A program made the translations under genes and the position numbers. From Rhodospirillales bacterium (GTDB lineage Bacteria > Pseudomonadota > Alphaproteobacteria > SP197), in NCBI GenBank assembly GCA_014323865.1, contig JACONG010000016.1, positions 670,523 through 734,522 of the forward strand: a stretch of 64,000 bases of DNA. Reading direction: 5' to 3'. The notes under the pieces were generated by a model, which searched no databases, was not told the origin of the DNA, and worked only from the letters and a program-made list of their open reading frames with translations. Numbering within the stretch: position 1 is the first letter of the stretch; each line of letters opens with the position of its first letter. Positions 52,793-61,310 of the stretch are shown one piece after another.

Positions 52793-53527
52793 CTAGGTGA
52801 TGTAGTCGGGCTCGTCCCGGTCGAGCAGGTCGCGCAGCGCGCGGAAGAACATGTCGGCGCTCTGGCTGCCGCGCGCGCCGGCAGCCATATCGGCCGCGAT
52901 CGGCGTGGGAATCCGGTTGAGCGTGCAGTCTTCACCCGTGGCAAGCACCTGATACATGCAGGCGCGTTCGAGCTGGTAGAGGTCGATATAGGCCTGCCCG
53001 ACCGTCTCACCGGCCACCATCGCGCCGTGGTTGCGCATCATCAGGACGCGCTTCTCACCCATCACCTCGGCCATGTGCCGACCCTCGTCCTCGCTGTCGA
53101 GCAAGCCGTCGTAGACATCGTAATAGGCAATATCGTCGTGGAACTGGGCGGCCTGCTGCGACGAGCACGTGTCGAGCCGGACGTCCTGACGCATCGACAG
53201 CGCGGTAATGTAAGGCGCATGGACGTGCATCAGGCACATGGCGCCCGGTATCGCCTGATGCACGGGAGCATGGATGATGAACCCGGCGACCGTCGGCTCG
53301 GTGCCGCCGTCAACGGTGGAGATCCCGTCACGACCGACCGCCGCCAGGTTCGTGGCGTTCACCATCGACCAGTGGGTGTAACCCGGTGTGATCAGCATGA
53401 CCTCGGGATCGTCGGGTGAAACCAGCGAGAGGTGGTTCCACACGCCCTCGTTCAGGCCGTCACGGACCGCAAGGCGGTGTGCGGCCGCAAGGTCGCAGCG
53501 GGCGTCATACTCGGCGGCATTCTGCAT
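52793..53527 (-). CDS. Class II aldolase/adducin family protein
   Basis: A 244-aa protein of the fuculose-1-phosphate aldolase/ribulose-5-phosphate 4-epimerase fold. Zinc ligands are seen in CLMHVHAPYITALS (two histidines) and RNHGAMVAGE (third); GGTEPTVAGFIIHAPVHQ is the phosphate/substrate loop region. The substrate is unknown; many such proteins act on hydroxyaldehydes or as decarboxylases. GGAG precedes ATG 53527 by 7 nt, which decides the start. Divergent from a LysR gene, which probably controls it. Confidence 0.9.
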   Translation of the reverse strand: MQNAAEYDARCDLAAAHRLAVRDGLNEGVWNHLSLVSPDDPEVMLITPGYTHWSMVNATNLAAVGRDGISTVDGGTEPTVAGFIIHAPVHQAIPGAMCLMHVHAPYITALSMRQDVRLDTCSSQQAAQFHDDIAYYDVYDGLLDSEDEGRHMAEVMGEKRVLMMRNHGAMVAGETVGQAYIDLYQLERACMYQVLATGEDCTLNRIPTPIAADMAAGARGSQSADMFFRALRDLLDRDEPDYIT

Positions 53528-53595
53528 GGTGATCTCCAAAACGCAGGCCTGGAGCGGATCGTACCTGGCTGGGAACCGCCTGCGGTTCCAACCGG

Positions 53596-53671
53596 GTGCG
53601 TGAATCCGCTCTGCATCCGAAAACCTGGAGCATCGTCACCCGCTCAGGGTGATTCAATCTGAACGGGATAT
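53596..53671. repeat. Dispersed intergenic repeat, copy B
   Basis: Reverse complement of the sequence at 17658-17746, with GTGCGTGAATCCGCTC and GGAGCATCGTCACCC blocks conserved; it lacks a 14-bp internal duplication found in copy A. It occupies the promoter region between the aldolase and LysR genes. Confidence 0.75.
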
Positions 53672-53796
53672 GCTCCAGGGCAGTTTCTCGACAGGCAATC
53701 CTGCATCCAGTCACGTAGCCTGGGCAACCATCTTTGCTTGCAGTGATTATCAAACTGCATTCATCTTCCTGCTTCCTCAAGGCGTCAGCTGCCAAC

Positions 53797-54687
53797 ATGT
53801 CGAGACAGCCCTGCTTGCCCTCCCCGATTGCCTTGCGCGCCTTTGAGGCCGCCGCGCGCCACGAGAGCTTCAAGCGTGCGGCCGAGGAATTGTTCGTGAC
53901 TCCCGCGGCCGTCAGCCATCAGATCAAGCTGCTGGAACAGGACCTCGGGCGTGCGCTCTTCACCCGGACGACCCGGGAGGTCCGGCTGACCGAAACGGGC
54001 CACATGCTGTTCGATGCATGCCACAACGCCTTCGGGACGATTCTCGATGCGGTCGCCCGTTGCCGCGACGGCGACGGGCGGACCGCCGTGACCATCGGAC
54101 TGGGACCGCTGGTCGGTGCCCGCTGGCTCTCACCGCGCCTGCCCGCCTTCTGGTCGCGCTTTCCCGATATCGACCTCAGGCTGCATCACACCTCGTTCGC
54201 GGTCGATTTCCGTACCTCCGCCATCGATCTCGGAATCGCATGGGGGTTCGGCGACTGGCCCGACATCGAGGCCAATCACCTCCTCGCGATCGGCACCACA
54301 CCGGTCCTGAGCCCGGAACTGGCCAACGAACACGGCCCTTTCACGAGCCCGTCCGATCTTCTGTCGATGCGCCTGCTGCATCAGCGCGACCATCAGTCCT
54401 GGGTCGACTGGTTCAGGGCAGCCGGCGTGACGGCCCCCGGGATTCGCCACGGCACGGTGATCGAGGACTCGAACGTGCTGCTGCAATCGGCAATAGCCGG
54501 TCAGGGCGTCGCGCTGGGCCACGTCCCCTTCATCGGGGACGGCCTTCTGTCGGGGCGACTGGTCCAGCCGTTCGATCTCGCGGTGCCCTCGCAGCGGGCG
54601 TACTATCTGATCTTTCCGCGCGGTGCGCTGCGCGATCCCGACCTCAGGGCCGTGCACGACTGGCTTCTGGAAGAGGCCTCCGCCTGA
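53797..54687 (+). CDS. LysR-family regulator (GcvA-like)
   Basis: A 296-aa regulator. Residues 7-66 are the LysR winged HTH (ALRAFEAAARHESFKRAAEE, VTPAAVSHQIKLLEQDLGRA, LFTRTTREVRLTETG), closest in style to GcvA. The effector domain follows with RWLSPRLPAFWSRFPDIDLR and the GQGVALGHVPFIGDGLLSGR loop. It is divergent from the class II aldolase gene, the typical layout for a LysR regulator and its target. Start ATG 53797; an in-frame codon further upstream adds residues unlike the family. Confidence 0.92.
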   Translation: MSRQPCLPSPIALRAFEAAARHESFKRAAEELFVTPAAVSHQIKLLEQDLGRALFTRTTREVRLTETGHMLFDACHNAFGTILDAVARCRDGDGRTAVTIGLGPLVGARWLSPRLPAFWSRFPDIDLRLHHTSFAVDFRTSAIDLGIAWGFGDWPDIEANHLLAIGTTPVLSPELANEHGPFTSPSDLLSMRLLHQRDHQSWVDWFRAAGVTAPGIRHGTVIEDSNVLLQSAIAGQGVALGHVPFIGDGLLSGRLVQPFDLAVPSQRAYYLIFPRGALRDPDLRAVHDWLLEEASA

Positions 54688-54880
54688 ACCCTTCCCATGC
54701 TGTCGACCGTACGAGGATCGCGCGGCACCATGACACGGTTCCCGGTTCTTTCACACCGGTTCCAGGGCCGTGGGCGCCGAATCGGAAGCAACCGTGGGCA
54801 ATCGCGGGTTCGCCATCGAGGCTTGCCCGGCGGCCCGAACGCGTTATCCTGCGCCACAGATGTGGGGCGGGAGATATGCG

Positions 54881-55150
54881 ATGCGCAAGACAGTCCTTGT
54901 GCTGGGTGGTCTGCTCTTGGTGGCGGCGCTCGGTCTGGCCGTGTTCCGGCCCGGCGAGGTCGCCGGAGAGGTCTGGCGCTCGTTGCATCCCAACAGTCTT
55001 GTCGGCTTCGGCGCGCTGATCGAGAAGCAGGTCGATCCCGGTCTCTGGGTCGACGTCATCCTGCCGGCGTTGCAGTGGCCCGCATGGCTCGTGCCGCTGG
55101 TTCCCGGGCTGGCGCTCGCGATCGCGGGCCGACCCTGGCGGCGCTCATAG
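54881..55150 (+). CDS. Small two-helix membrane protein
   Basis: An 89-aa protein beginning MRKTVLVLGGLLLVAALGLA, with a GGGAGA site upstream. A second hydrophobic segment is WPAWLVPLVPGLALAIAG near the end; the middle (HPNSLVGFGALIEKQVDPGL) is amphipathic. No family recognised. It stands alone between the LysR gene and the convergent restriction operon. Confidence 0.6.
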   Translation: MRKTVLVLGGLLLVAALGLAVFRPGEVAGEVWRSLHPNSLVGFGALIEKQVDPGLWVDVILPALQWPAWLVPLVPGLALAIAGRPWRRS

Positions 55151-55190
55151 ACCGAAACCGCCGAAGACAGCAATACCCGCGACGCCGCGA

Positions 55191-56408
55191 CTATCCTTGG
55201 CGTCTGCGCACGTCTCCGATGAAATCGCCGACAGACCAGAGCCAGCCGCGTTGCGCAGCGGTGTAGCTGCCGTGAACAGGAGAGGGCACCACGAGCTGAA
55301 GGCTGGAAGCTTCCATCTGGTCCGTCTGCGGCTCCGAAATCCCCGGTTCGAGCGTCAGAAGGTGCTTATCGTTGATCTTCCCGGCTTCTGCCAGAACCTG
55401 CCGCCAGCGATCCTTGCAGGTGGACTTCACCCCCAGCATCGTCAGGCGCGAATCCCCTTCGGCCGGAGCTGCCCGGTAGGTTTCCAGATCGGGAAAGAGG
55501 AAATCGGGCCTTTGGTTATGCTCGGTCACGGCTCCCCGGACGTGTCGGATATTGTGCGCCCTTAGAACGGCGGCCAGGTGGTTTTCCAGTGAATGCCCCA
55601 TGCGTGACTTGCGTCGGTTCAGAACGCTCAGGGCAAAGCTGATGAACCCGTCCACGTCCGTGCCCTCCTCATTGGTGAACCCGGCTTCGATCCGCGAAGA
55701 TACGATCCGGCGCTCAAGCCGCCGGAAAAGGGCCTCTTCGTGGTCCAGCCATGCAATAAGCGCGGCGTCGGGATCGTCCTCGGCGCGAACCTCGGGGAGG
55801 GTGAGGCGAGTCAGATCAGAGAACTCGGCCGTCTTCGGAAATGTAGTGCCGAATATCTCAATGATGCTGTCCAGCTTGTCGGCGTCCGGCTCCTCGAACT
55901 CTATGCCGATTTCGTCCAGAATGAAGCGGGCTGCAAAATCCAGCTCCGGCTCCTCGTCGGAGAACTCGCGGGACACGAAGGATTTGCCCTTGGGCTGCAG
56001 GCCAAACAGCCAGAACAGCTGCTGCTCGCTGGTCGATCCTTCAGGTGCCACGATGAACCACAGGACATCCTCCCGGTCTTTGGCAAGGAACAGCGTATCC
56101 CCGGCTTTCATGGCTTCAGTGACGGAGTTCGAGGGATAGTAGAGCCGCCATTCGGAAGCGCGAGGCTTGTTGATCCGGGCGTCGTAGTGCGTAGCCCAGC
56201 CTTCCTCAATAAAGCCTTCCTGTTCTCCGCCAAGCCAGATGTAGATCGCGGAGAACTTCTGCTGATGCGTCTTACCAAGGAAGTCCTTGCGCATCTTCAC
56301 GGTTGTGCCGACCTCGTGTTGGTTCGACGTTTCTGGTTCGGCATCTACGGCTGACAAGCGTTTCACCCCGACACCCTCGAAATAGTCAGACAGTTGCCCG
56401 CGCTTCAT
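55191..56408 (-). CDS. EcoRII-type restriction endonuclease
   Basis: A 405-aa type II enzyme. Residues 1-170 form the N-terminal effector-type domain. The C-terminal domain (about 215-400) matches EcoRII-C: NHLAAVLRAHNIRHVRG, then RPDFLFPDLETYR and LGVKSTCKDRWRQVLAEAGK, which give the catalytic PD...K core, and HLLTLEPGISEPQ. EcoRII cuts before CCWGG and needs more than one site. The gene overlaps vsr by 23 nt in the order dcm-vsr-nuclease. The target CCWGG is inferred from the family and from Vsr. Confidence 0.92.
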   Translation of the reverse strand: MKRGQLSDYFEGVGVKRLSAVDAEPETSNQHEVGTTVKMRKDFLGKTHQQKFSAIYIWLGGEQEGFIEEGWATHYDARINKPRASEWRLYYPSNSVTEAMKAGDTLFLAKDREDVLWFIVAPEGSTSEQQLFWLFGLQPKGKSFVSREFSDEEPELDFAARFILDEIGIEFEEPDADKLDSIIEIFGTTFPKTAEFSDLTRLTLPEVRAEDDPDAALIAWLDHEEALFRRLERRIVSSRIEAGFTNEEGTDVDGFISFALSVLNRRKSRMGHSLENHLAAVLRAHNIRHVRGAVTEHNQRPDFLFPDLETYRAAPAEGDSRLTMLGVKSTCKDRWRQVLAEAGKINDKHLLTLEPGISEPQTDQMEASSLQLVVPSPVHGSYTAAQRGWLWSVGDFIGDVRRRQG

Positions 56409-56859
56409 CTCCGCTCACCTCCAGTGTTTTTATGTCCGATTTCAACCATATGGCGCACCGATCGACAACGCTCTCGAAGGGCAGGCGGGTCTTGCCCTTC
56501 AGGGCGCATTCCCAGACCGTGCCGATACGCCAGCCAGCCTCTGCCAGTGCCGCGCGTTGCTGCCGGTCGCGCTCGGTGTTCGCGCCGATCTTCTCGCACC
56601 AGAAGGCCTCGCGGCTTTTCGGCCAGCGGAACAGATGGCAGTCATGGCCGTGCCAGAAGCAGCCATGCACAAAGAGGACGGCGTTGCGACCGGGGAACAC
56701 GAGGTCGGGCTTTCCGGGGAGGTCTTTGCGATGAAGCCGAAACCGGAATCCGCGCCTGTGAAGCGCGGATCGGATTGCCATCTCGGGTCCGGTGTTCTTG
56801 CCTCTGATGCCCGCCATCATCCGGCTTCGGATGCTGGCGGAAACGATGTCGTCGGGCAT
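56386..56859 (-). CDS. vsr: Very short patch repair endonuclease Vsr
   Basis: A 157-aa Vsr protein. MMAGIRGKNTGPEMAIRSAL, KPDLVFPGRNAVLFVHGCFW and HGHDC carry the metal-binding aspartate and the zinc-site Cys/His set. It nicks next to T in T:G mismatches arising from deamination of 5-methylcytosine at Dcm-type sites. The ATG overlaps the methyltransferase stop as TAATG. Its presence implies a methylated inner cytosine such as C(mC)WGG. Confidence 0.96.
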   Translation of the reverse strand: MPDDIVSASIRSRMMAGIRGKNTGPEMAIRSALHRRGFRFRLHRKDLPGKPDLVFPGRNAVLFVHGCFWHGHDCHLFRWPKSREAFWCEKIGANTERDRQQRAALAEAGWRIGTVWECALKGKTRLPFESVVDRCAIWLKSDIKTLEVSGDEARATV

Positions 56860-58178
56860 TATGCTCCTGCTAGTGCCGTCTCCGGAATTTCAAGGTATTC
56901 GGCGGGCATTTCTCTGGTGGCGCAGGCGCGTCTTTCGTCCAGTGGCAGTTGCGGCTGGATAGCGGCAGAAACCTCCCGGCCATCCAGCTCCATCGCCTCG
57001 GCGATCCGCATCTGCATGAGCCGCGCGACCGCTTTCACGACCGGCACGACAACGGCGTTGCCGAACTGGCGATAGGCCTGCGTATCAGAGACGGGAATTT
57101 TCCAGTCGGTCCGCCCGGGCTTCTCAAACCCCATGAGCCGGGCGCATTCGCGTGGCGTCAGGCGGCGGGGGCGATTGCCCTTCTGCTCGATCAGGATTTC
57201 AGAACCGTCTTTGTAATAGCGCGCGGACAGGGTTCGGGCCACGTCACCGGGACCGAACAGCGAATAGCCGAACCCGTTCCCGGCGCTGCGGTGCTTCTCC
57301 TTGTAGCCCTTCAGATAGGTCCACATGTGGTCGGTAAGCGTGTACTTCGGATCGACCTCGGTATCGAGGATCGCGCCAAGGACAGGGCCATCACCCTCCG
57401 GCACGGCGAGTTGGTCAAAGTCGAACTCCATGCTGTGGTCCTTGAAACCAACGATGAAGATGCGCTCGCGCTTCTGCGGCACCCAAGGTGTCGAGCTAAT
57501 GACCCTGTGGAAGACCCGGTAGCCTAGCTTGTTTTCAAGAACGTGCATGATCGTGACGAATGTCTTACCGCCGTCATGGCGCTCAAGGTTTTTCACGTTC
57601 TCCAGCAGAAAGGCGGGGGGCCGGTGATGGTCGATGATCCTGGCCAGATCATAAAAGAGCGTTCCCTGCGTGTTGCACAGGAAACCGTGGGGGCGGCCAA
57701 GGGCGTTCTTCTTGCTCACCCCCGCAATCGAGAATGGCTGGCAGGGAAACCCGGCCAGCAGCAGATCATGGGGTGGGATCGTCACTGGTGCTTCTGCGTA
57801 GGGCCGCACGTCCTCGGCGAAGACGTGATCGCTATCGGCAGGCTCGGGAAAGTTGGCGCTGTAGGTCTCCCGGCTGAACCGGTCCCACTCGGCCGTGAAC
57901 ACGCATTGCCCGCCGATGGCCTCGAACGGCAGGCGAAGCCCGCCAATCCCTGCGAAGAGGTCAATGAAGCGGAATCCGTCGGGTCGCTTGACGGTGCAGC
58001 GGGCATCGGCCGCCTCGCGCAGCTTCTCAAGCCGGAGCTGGTCGACCCGCTTCCCTTCGCCCTTCATGTTGCGCCGGACAGTTCGGGTACTCACGTCCAA
58101 AAGCTCGGCTGCCGTGTTGATGTCGAGTCCGGCCCGTTCCATCAGTTCCGCAAATTCTGTCCGTGGATGTGCGTTCAT
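56859..58178 (-). CDS. dcm: DNA cytosine-5 methyltransferase with N-terminal HTH
   Basis: A 439-aa C5 methyltransferase. Motif I FIDLFAGIGGLRLPFE, motif IV with the catalytic cysteine AGFPCQPFS, motif VI ENVKNL, motif VIII QKRERIFIVG, motif IX RRLTPRECARLMGF and motif X QFGNAVVVPVV. Residues 1-60 form an HTH (DINTAAELLDVSTRTVRRNM). Similar N-terminal HTHs in M.EcoRII and M.SsoII repress their own gene. An inverted repeat lies 29 nt upstream of the start. It protects the host from the EcoRII-like nuclease and is first in the operon. Confidence 0.96.
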   Translation of the reverse strand: MNAHPRTEFAELMERAGLDINTAAELLDVSTRTVRRNMKGEGKRVDQLRLEKLREAADARCTVKRPDGFRFIDLFAGIGGLRLPFEAIGGQCVFTAEWDRFSRETYSANFPEPADSDHVFAEDVRPYAEAPVTIPPHDLLLAGFPCQPFSIAGVSKKNALGRPHGFLCNTQGTLFYDLARIIDHHRPPAFLLENVKNLERHDGGKTFVTIMHVLENKLGYRVFHRVISSTPWVPQKRERIFIVGFKDHSMEFDFDQLAVPEGDGPVLGAILDTEVDPKYTLTDHMWTYLKGYKEKHRSAGNGFGYSLFGPGDVARTLSARYYKDGSEILIEQKGNRPRRLTPRECARLMGFEKPGRTDWKIPVSDTQAYRQFGNAVVVPVVKAVARLMQMRIAEAMELDGREVSAAIQPQLPLDERRACATREMPAEYLEIPETALAGA

Positions 58179-58206
58179 CTGCCTGCCCCTGCTCTGTGTC
58201 TGTTAT

Positions 58207-58219
58207 TGACAACATGTCA
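58207..58219. promoter_or_regulatory. Inverted repeat upstream of dcm, candidate autorepressor site
   Basis: TGACA and TGTCA arms are separated by ACA, 29-41 nt before the dcm start. The layout (5-bp arms, 3-bp spacer) resembles the operator of M.SsoII, whose halves are GGACA/TGTCC as I recall. The HTH domain of the adjacent methyltransferase is the likely ligand. Confidence 0.55.
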
Positions 58220-58304
58220 TAATCCGTCACAGCGGCTTTGGGAACCCTGTTTCTGATTTTTGTTCATAGTTTGTTCTAATAGACAGTTAACGCACAAGCT
58301 GGTG

Positions 58305-58642
58305 TCAGATGGGAGGTCCGCCCTCAAGTGTTACGACTGTGCCGCCTGTGGCTTGGGCGCGTGCAAAGTCCGGCGGTGCCGGATTGCCCGGCACCGGTGC
58401 AAGATCGATGTCGGAATGGGTCTCAAGAAGGTGCAGGCATATGGCGACGGACTCGAACATCGGTCGACCGTCTATGACCAGGGGCGGCACGCGACCACGG
58501 GGATTCAGCTTGCGGTACGCGGTATCGTCTGCACCGGAGTCGATGAGGATCTCGACGAATCTCGTAGTCGCCCCCGGCTTGCTCAAGCAGGCAATGCGGC
58601 ACGAAGCTGGCCGCGCCGCGACTATCCGTAGAGCGTATGCAT
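58305..58642 (-). pseudogene. Glutathione S-transferase N-terminal fragment
   Basis: Three frames are needed: MHTLYG starts at 58642, then SRGAASFVPHCLLEQAGGDY, then RFVEILIDSGADDTAYRKLN with PRGRVPPLVIDGRPMFES. The last holds the cis-proline and glutathione-binding ES motif of the thioredoxin-like domain. The alpha-helical C-terminal domain is missing. Two frameshifts plus truncation make it non-functional. It sits between the restriction operon and the agmatinase gene. Confidence 0.8.
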
Positions 58643-58732
58643 ATCCTGTCTCCCGTGGCGTTTCCGGAGTGCACATGGAGAGCGTGAGACCCGCCGTGCC
58701 CCATGGCCGTTGAGACCTGTGGCCGTTGAGCG

Positions 58733-59713
58733 TCAGCCCCGGCCTGTGCGCTTGTGCCACCAGGGTTGTTCGCAGATCGCGCCGAGGAACTCCACGACGG
58801 TGTGGGCGCCCAGGTAGCTGGTGACGCCAGTACCGACATCGAGCTGCGGGTTCACCTCGACGAAGTCGAAGCCCACGATCTCCATGTGCCGGCTGACGGC
58901 TTGCAGCATGTCGCGGAGTTGCTGGTAGGTCACCCCGCCGGGTTCGGCCGAGACACAGCCCGGAACCAGCGTCATGTCGTAGACATCGACGTCGATCGAC
59001 ACATACGCCTTTTCGCCCCTGGGCAGTGTATCGAACACGAATCCTTCGGGGCCCAGCCGGTCGAGCTCGCCCATGGTGACGATCCGGCTGCCATCGGCGC
59101 GCGCATCGCTGAACTCCTGCGCTCCGCTCCTCAGGCTGCGGATGCCGATCTGGGTCAGCGACAGAACATGCTCCAGCGGCTTGATCTGCCGGAACGGGTG
59201 GCCGTTGGTGTACTGCAGGCCGTGGACGAAGGGCTGATAGTCCATGTGTGCATCGAAATGCAGCACATGAATAGGCTCCCTGAAGGCGCGCACGACGGGA
59301 TAGGTGATGGCGTGATCGCCGCCGATGGTCACGGGCATGGCACCGCGCTCGAGGATGGCCGCGACATCGTCGGTGATGTTCCCGAAGGTCTGCTCGATTC
59401 CCGTACCCAGCACATCCGAGTCACCGACATCCACGATGCGCCGGTTGGCGGTCTCCCACCTCAGGTAATCCTTGTCGGTCCGGACGTTGTAGTAACCCTC
59501 GGAGCCGAATCGCAGCGAGTGCTCGCGGATCGAACGCGGTGCGAAGCGGGACCCTCCCATGAAGGGTGAACCCTCGTCTGTCGGCACGCCCAGGATCGCG
59601 ATATCGGCATCCATGGTGGAGATGTCGTCGCAATAGTCCTGCCGCAGGAAGGTCGGTACTCCCTGATAGGGTGCGTTGTAGCGACCGGGCGCGCCGCGCA
59701 TGTTGGCTTGCAT
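58733..59713 (-). CDS. speB: Agmatinase family ureohydrolase
   Basis: A 326-aa enzyme with intact binuclear manganese motifs: TIGGDHAI, HFDAHMDY and SIDVDVYD, with FVEVNP before the end. The N-terminal GVPTDEGSPFMGGSRFAP matches agmatinases. Agmatinase makes putrescine and urea; related enzymes hydrolyse guanidinobutyrate, guanidinopropionate or formiminoglutamate, so the exact substrate is open. The start may be MQANMRG 59713 or ATG 59701. It is a full-motif contrast to the divergent paralogue at 50294. Confidence 0.9.
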   Translation of the reverse strand: MQANMRGAPGRYNAPYQGVPTFLRQDYCDDISTMDADIAILGVPTDEGSPFMGGSRFAPRSIREHSLRFGSEGYYNVRTDKDYLRWETANRRIVDVGDSDVLGTGIEQTFGNITDDVAAILERGAMPVTIGGDHAITYPVVRAFREPIHVLHFDAHMDYQPFVHGLQYTNGHPFRQIKPLEHVLSLTQIGIRSLRSGAQEFSDARADGSRIVTMGELDRLGPEGFVFDTLPRGEKAYVSIDVDVYDMTLVPGCVSAEPGGVTYQQLRDMLQAVSRHMEIVGFDFVEVNPQLDVGTGVTSYLGAHTVVEFLGAICEQPWWHKRTGRG

Positions 59714-59749
59714 GATGATGACCTCCTGGATCCAGCGATAGACGAGAAA

Positions 59750-60377
59750 TCAGCCGCTGGGTTCCAGCGGCTCGAAGAACCTGTCGCGCTCCTTTTCGAC
59801 CGGTACAGGCTGACCGTGTTCGAGCAGACGATCAAGAGCTGCCTTCAAACCCCCGGGCCTCCCGGATGTCAACGTGGATCGGGAACGAGAAGAACCCGTT
59901 GGGCCGAGGCACACGGACAAGCTCGTCGAAGGGCTCGCGACCGATATGGCCGCAGGTGAAGACGCCCGACGACACCATGGCGTCATGGCTGCGGTCGGGC
60001 ATGTCGAGCGGCTCTGTCTGACAAAATCTCCCTCGACCGCATTCGGCATTGGAAACAGAGCGCGTTGACCCTTCGCCCACTCCCGCAAGACGGCAACCAA
60101 GCGTATGCGCGGCGGTATCTCCGCGATCTGTTCGGGTCCAGGCGTGCGGAAGGTTTTTTCGATGGGGGAGGTCAGCCGGTTCCGGAAAGAAAAACACGGC
60201 AACCGGAACCTTGAATGTCTTCGCCATTTTTTCGAGCTGGGGATAGCTGGGAAAGACCTTACCTGCTTCCCACTGCGCGATCTTGGGGAAGTCGGCTGCC
60301 GCAGTATCGATGGAAAACCCGGCATGCTCCCGCGCCCATGTCATGACTTCTGGCGTGATCGGCATCGCTTCCGGCAT
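59750..60377 (-). pseudogene. Broken XRE + IrrE/ImmA-like regulator
   Basis: The first 75 residues are an HTH-like domain (WAREHAGFSIDTAAADFPKI, WEAGKVFPSYPQLEKMAKTF) followed by the VPVAVFFFPEP transition that leads into the metalloprotease domain of XRE/IrrE antitoxins. A frameshift near 60150 is needed to reach EQIAEIPPRIRLVAVLREW. No HExxH motif follows, and the remaining sequence to 59750 is again in mixed frames and unrecognised. The ATG 60377 overlaps the recombinase stop as TGATG. Probably debris of a mobile element. Confidence 0.65.
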
Positions 60378-60720
60378 CAGATCGAAACTCCGGCTTTCCG
60401 ATTCATCGCCCGCTGGAGCGTGGTGCGGTTCACACCCGGGATTTCGGCCATACCGGAAACTGTCTCGCGCTTAGCCTCGATGTCGGTCCTCGCATGAGCG
60501 ATCTGGGCGTCAGTGAGGGCAAGGGAAGGGGCCTGCCCAGGCGTTTACCGCGCTTCCTCGCGGCGCGCAGACCTGCCTTGGTCCGTTCCTGGATCAGGTC
60601 GCGCTCGAACCCGGCCAGCGCCCCCATGATGTGAAACACCAGCCGCCCGCCTGCGGTCGTCGTGTCGATCCTGTCCGTCAGGCTACTGAAGAACAAAACC
60701 CTCGACATCGCCACCCTCGT
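60377..60720 (-). pseudogene. Serine recombinase (Hin/resolvase) fragment
   Basis: FFSSLTDRIDTTTAGGRLVF then HIMGALAGFERDLIQERTKA and GLRAARKRGKRLGRP are the C-terminal part of a resolvase catalytic domain and its arm helix. After a frameshift near 60525 the DNA-binding HTH continues as ETVSGMAEIPGVNRTTLQRA to the stop. The N-terminal half, with the catalytic serine, is absent: homology begins at about 60690, where a plus-strand gene fragment meets it head to head. Confidence 0.8.
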
Positions 60721-60781
60721 CCGCAAGGACCCGGAGATGCTCAATCTGGTCCTCGGCGTCCTGTTCCGCTACGATCCCTGA
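60683..60781 (+). pseudogene. C-terminal scrap of a phage-like gene
   Basis: An open frame without start reads TLDIATLVRKDPEMLNLVLG and VLFRYDP before TGA 60779-60781. It ends 1 nt before the next gene, the spacing of a phage operon. Its left edge coincides with the truncation of the recombinase, so a deletion joined the two. Confidence 0.5.
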
Positions 60782-60782
60782 C

Positions 60783-61286
60783 ATGGCCACACACACCATC
60801 ATGCTGCCCAGCACGCAGGACGACACGTTCAGGTCCATCGTCTGGGACGATGTCGCCGGAACCTTCTCCGGCGACCACCGCGCCGTGCCATGGCTCAACA
60901 AGGAAGCCAGCCGGGCCGAACCCGAACCCTTCGTCCTCGACGATTGCAGCATCGTGGTTCAGGACCCTGGCCACGATCCCGCCGACCTTCTCCGGCTCCT
61001 GACGCTCATCTGGCAGGGTGCCTACCCGCCTGGCAAAACCTATCTGGACCTCACCGTCGAGCTCCCCCCGGTGTTCGACGGCGTCGAGCCCACGCCCGTC
61101 ATCCCCGGCGGCGCCATGATCACCTGGCCCGATGGGGAAACAACTCATTTGCCGACTTGGGTCTACGAAAACGGCAAGGGGACCCGCGCCCCGCAGGGCT
61201 CCGAGTTCACCATGACCGGTGAAAAGGACGAGGACGGACTATCGCTCACGACCGACGGCCGCAGCCTCCGCTTCGGCCTGTTCTGA
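60783..61286 (+). CDS. Phage-like protein of unknown function
   Basis: A 167-aa acidic protein (MATHTIMLPSTQDDTFRSIV). It is rich in Asp, Pro and Trp, has no membrane segment, and has no family I can name. PPGKTYLDLTVELPPVFDGV and ITWPDGETTHLPTWVYENG are its most distinctive stretches. A 75-bp piece of a related gene survives at 40.5 kb, so the gene is part of a mobile, recurrent module. It is followed within 25 nt by an HNH nuclease gene on the same strand. Confidence 0.7.
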   Translation: MATHTIMLPSTQDDTFRSIVWDDVAGTFSGDHRAVPWLNKEASRAEPEPFVLDDCSIVVQDPGHDPADLLRLLTLIWQGAYPPGKTYLDLTVELPPVFDGVEPTPVIPGGAMITWPDGETTHLPTWVYENGKGTRAPQGSEFTMTGEKDEDGLSLTTDGRSLRFGLF

Positions 61287-61310
61287 CCCGCCCCCCCGAG
61301 CAGCCCCGCC

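Noticed and set aside
59832-60050. Protein-like stretch FTCGHIGREPFDELVRVPRP within the broken regulator region
   Set aside because: It may be real coding remnant, but frame changes on both sides and no recognisable family prevent a separate call.
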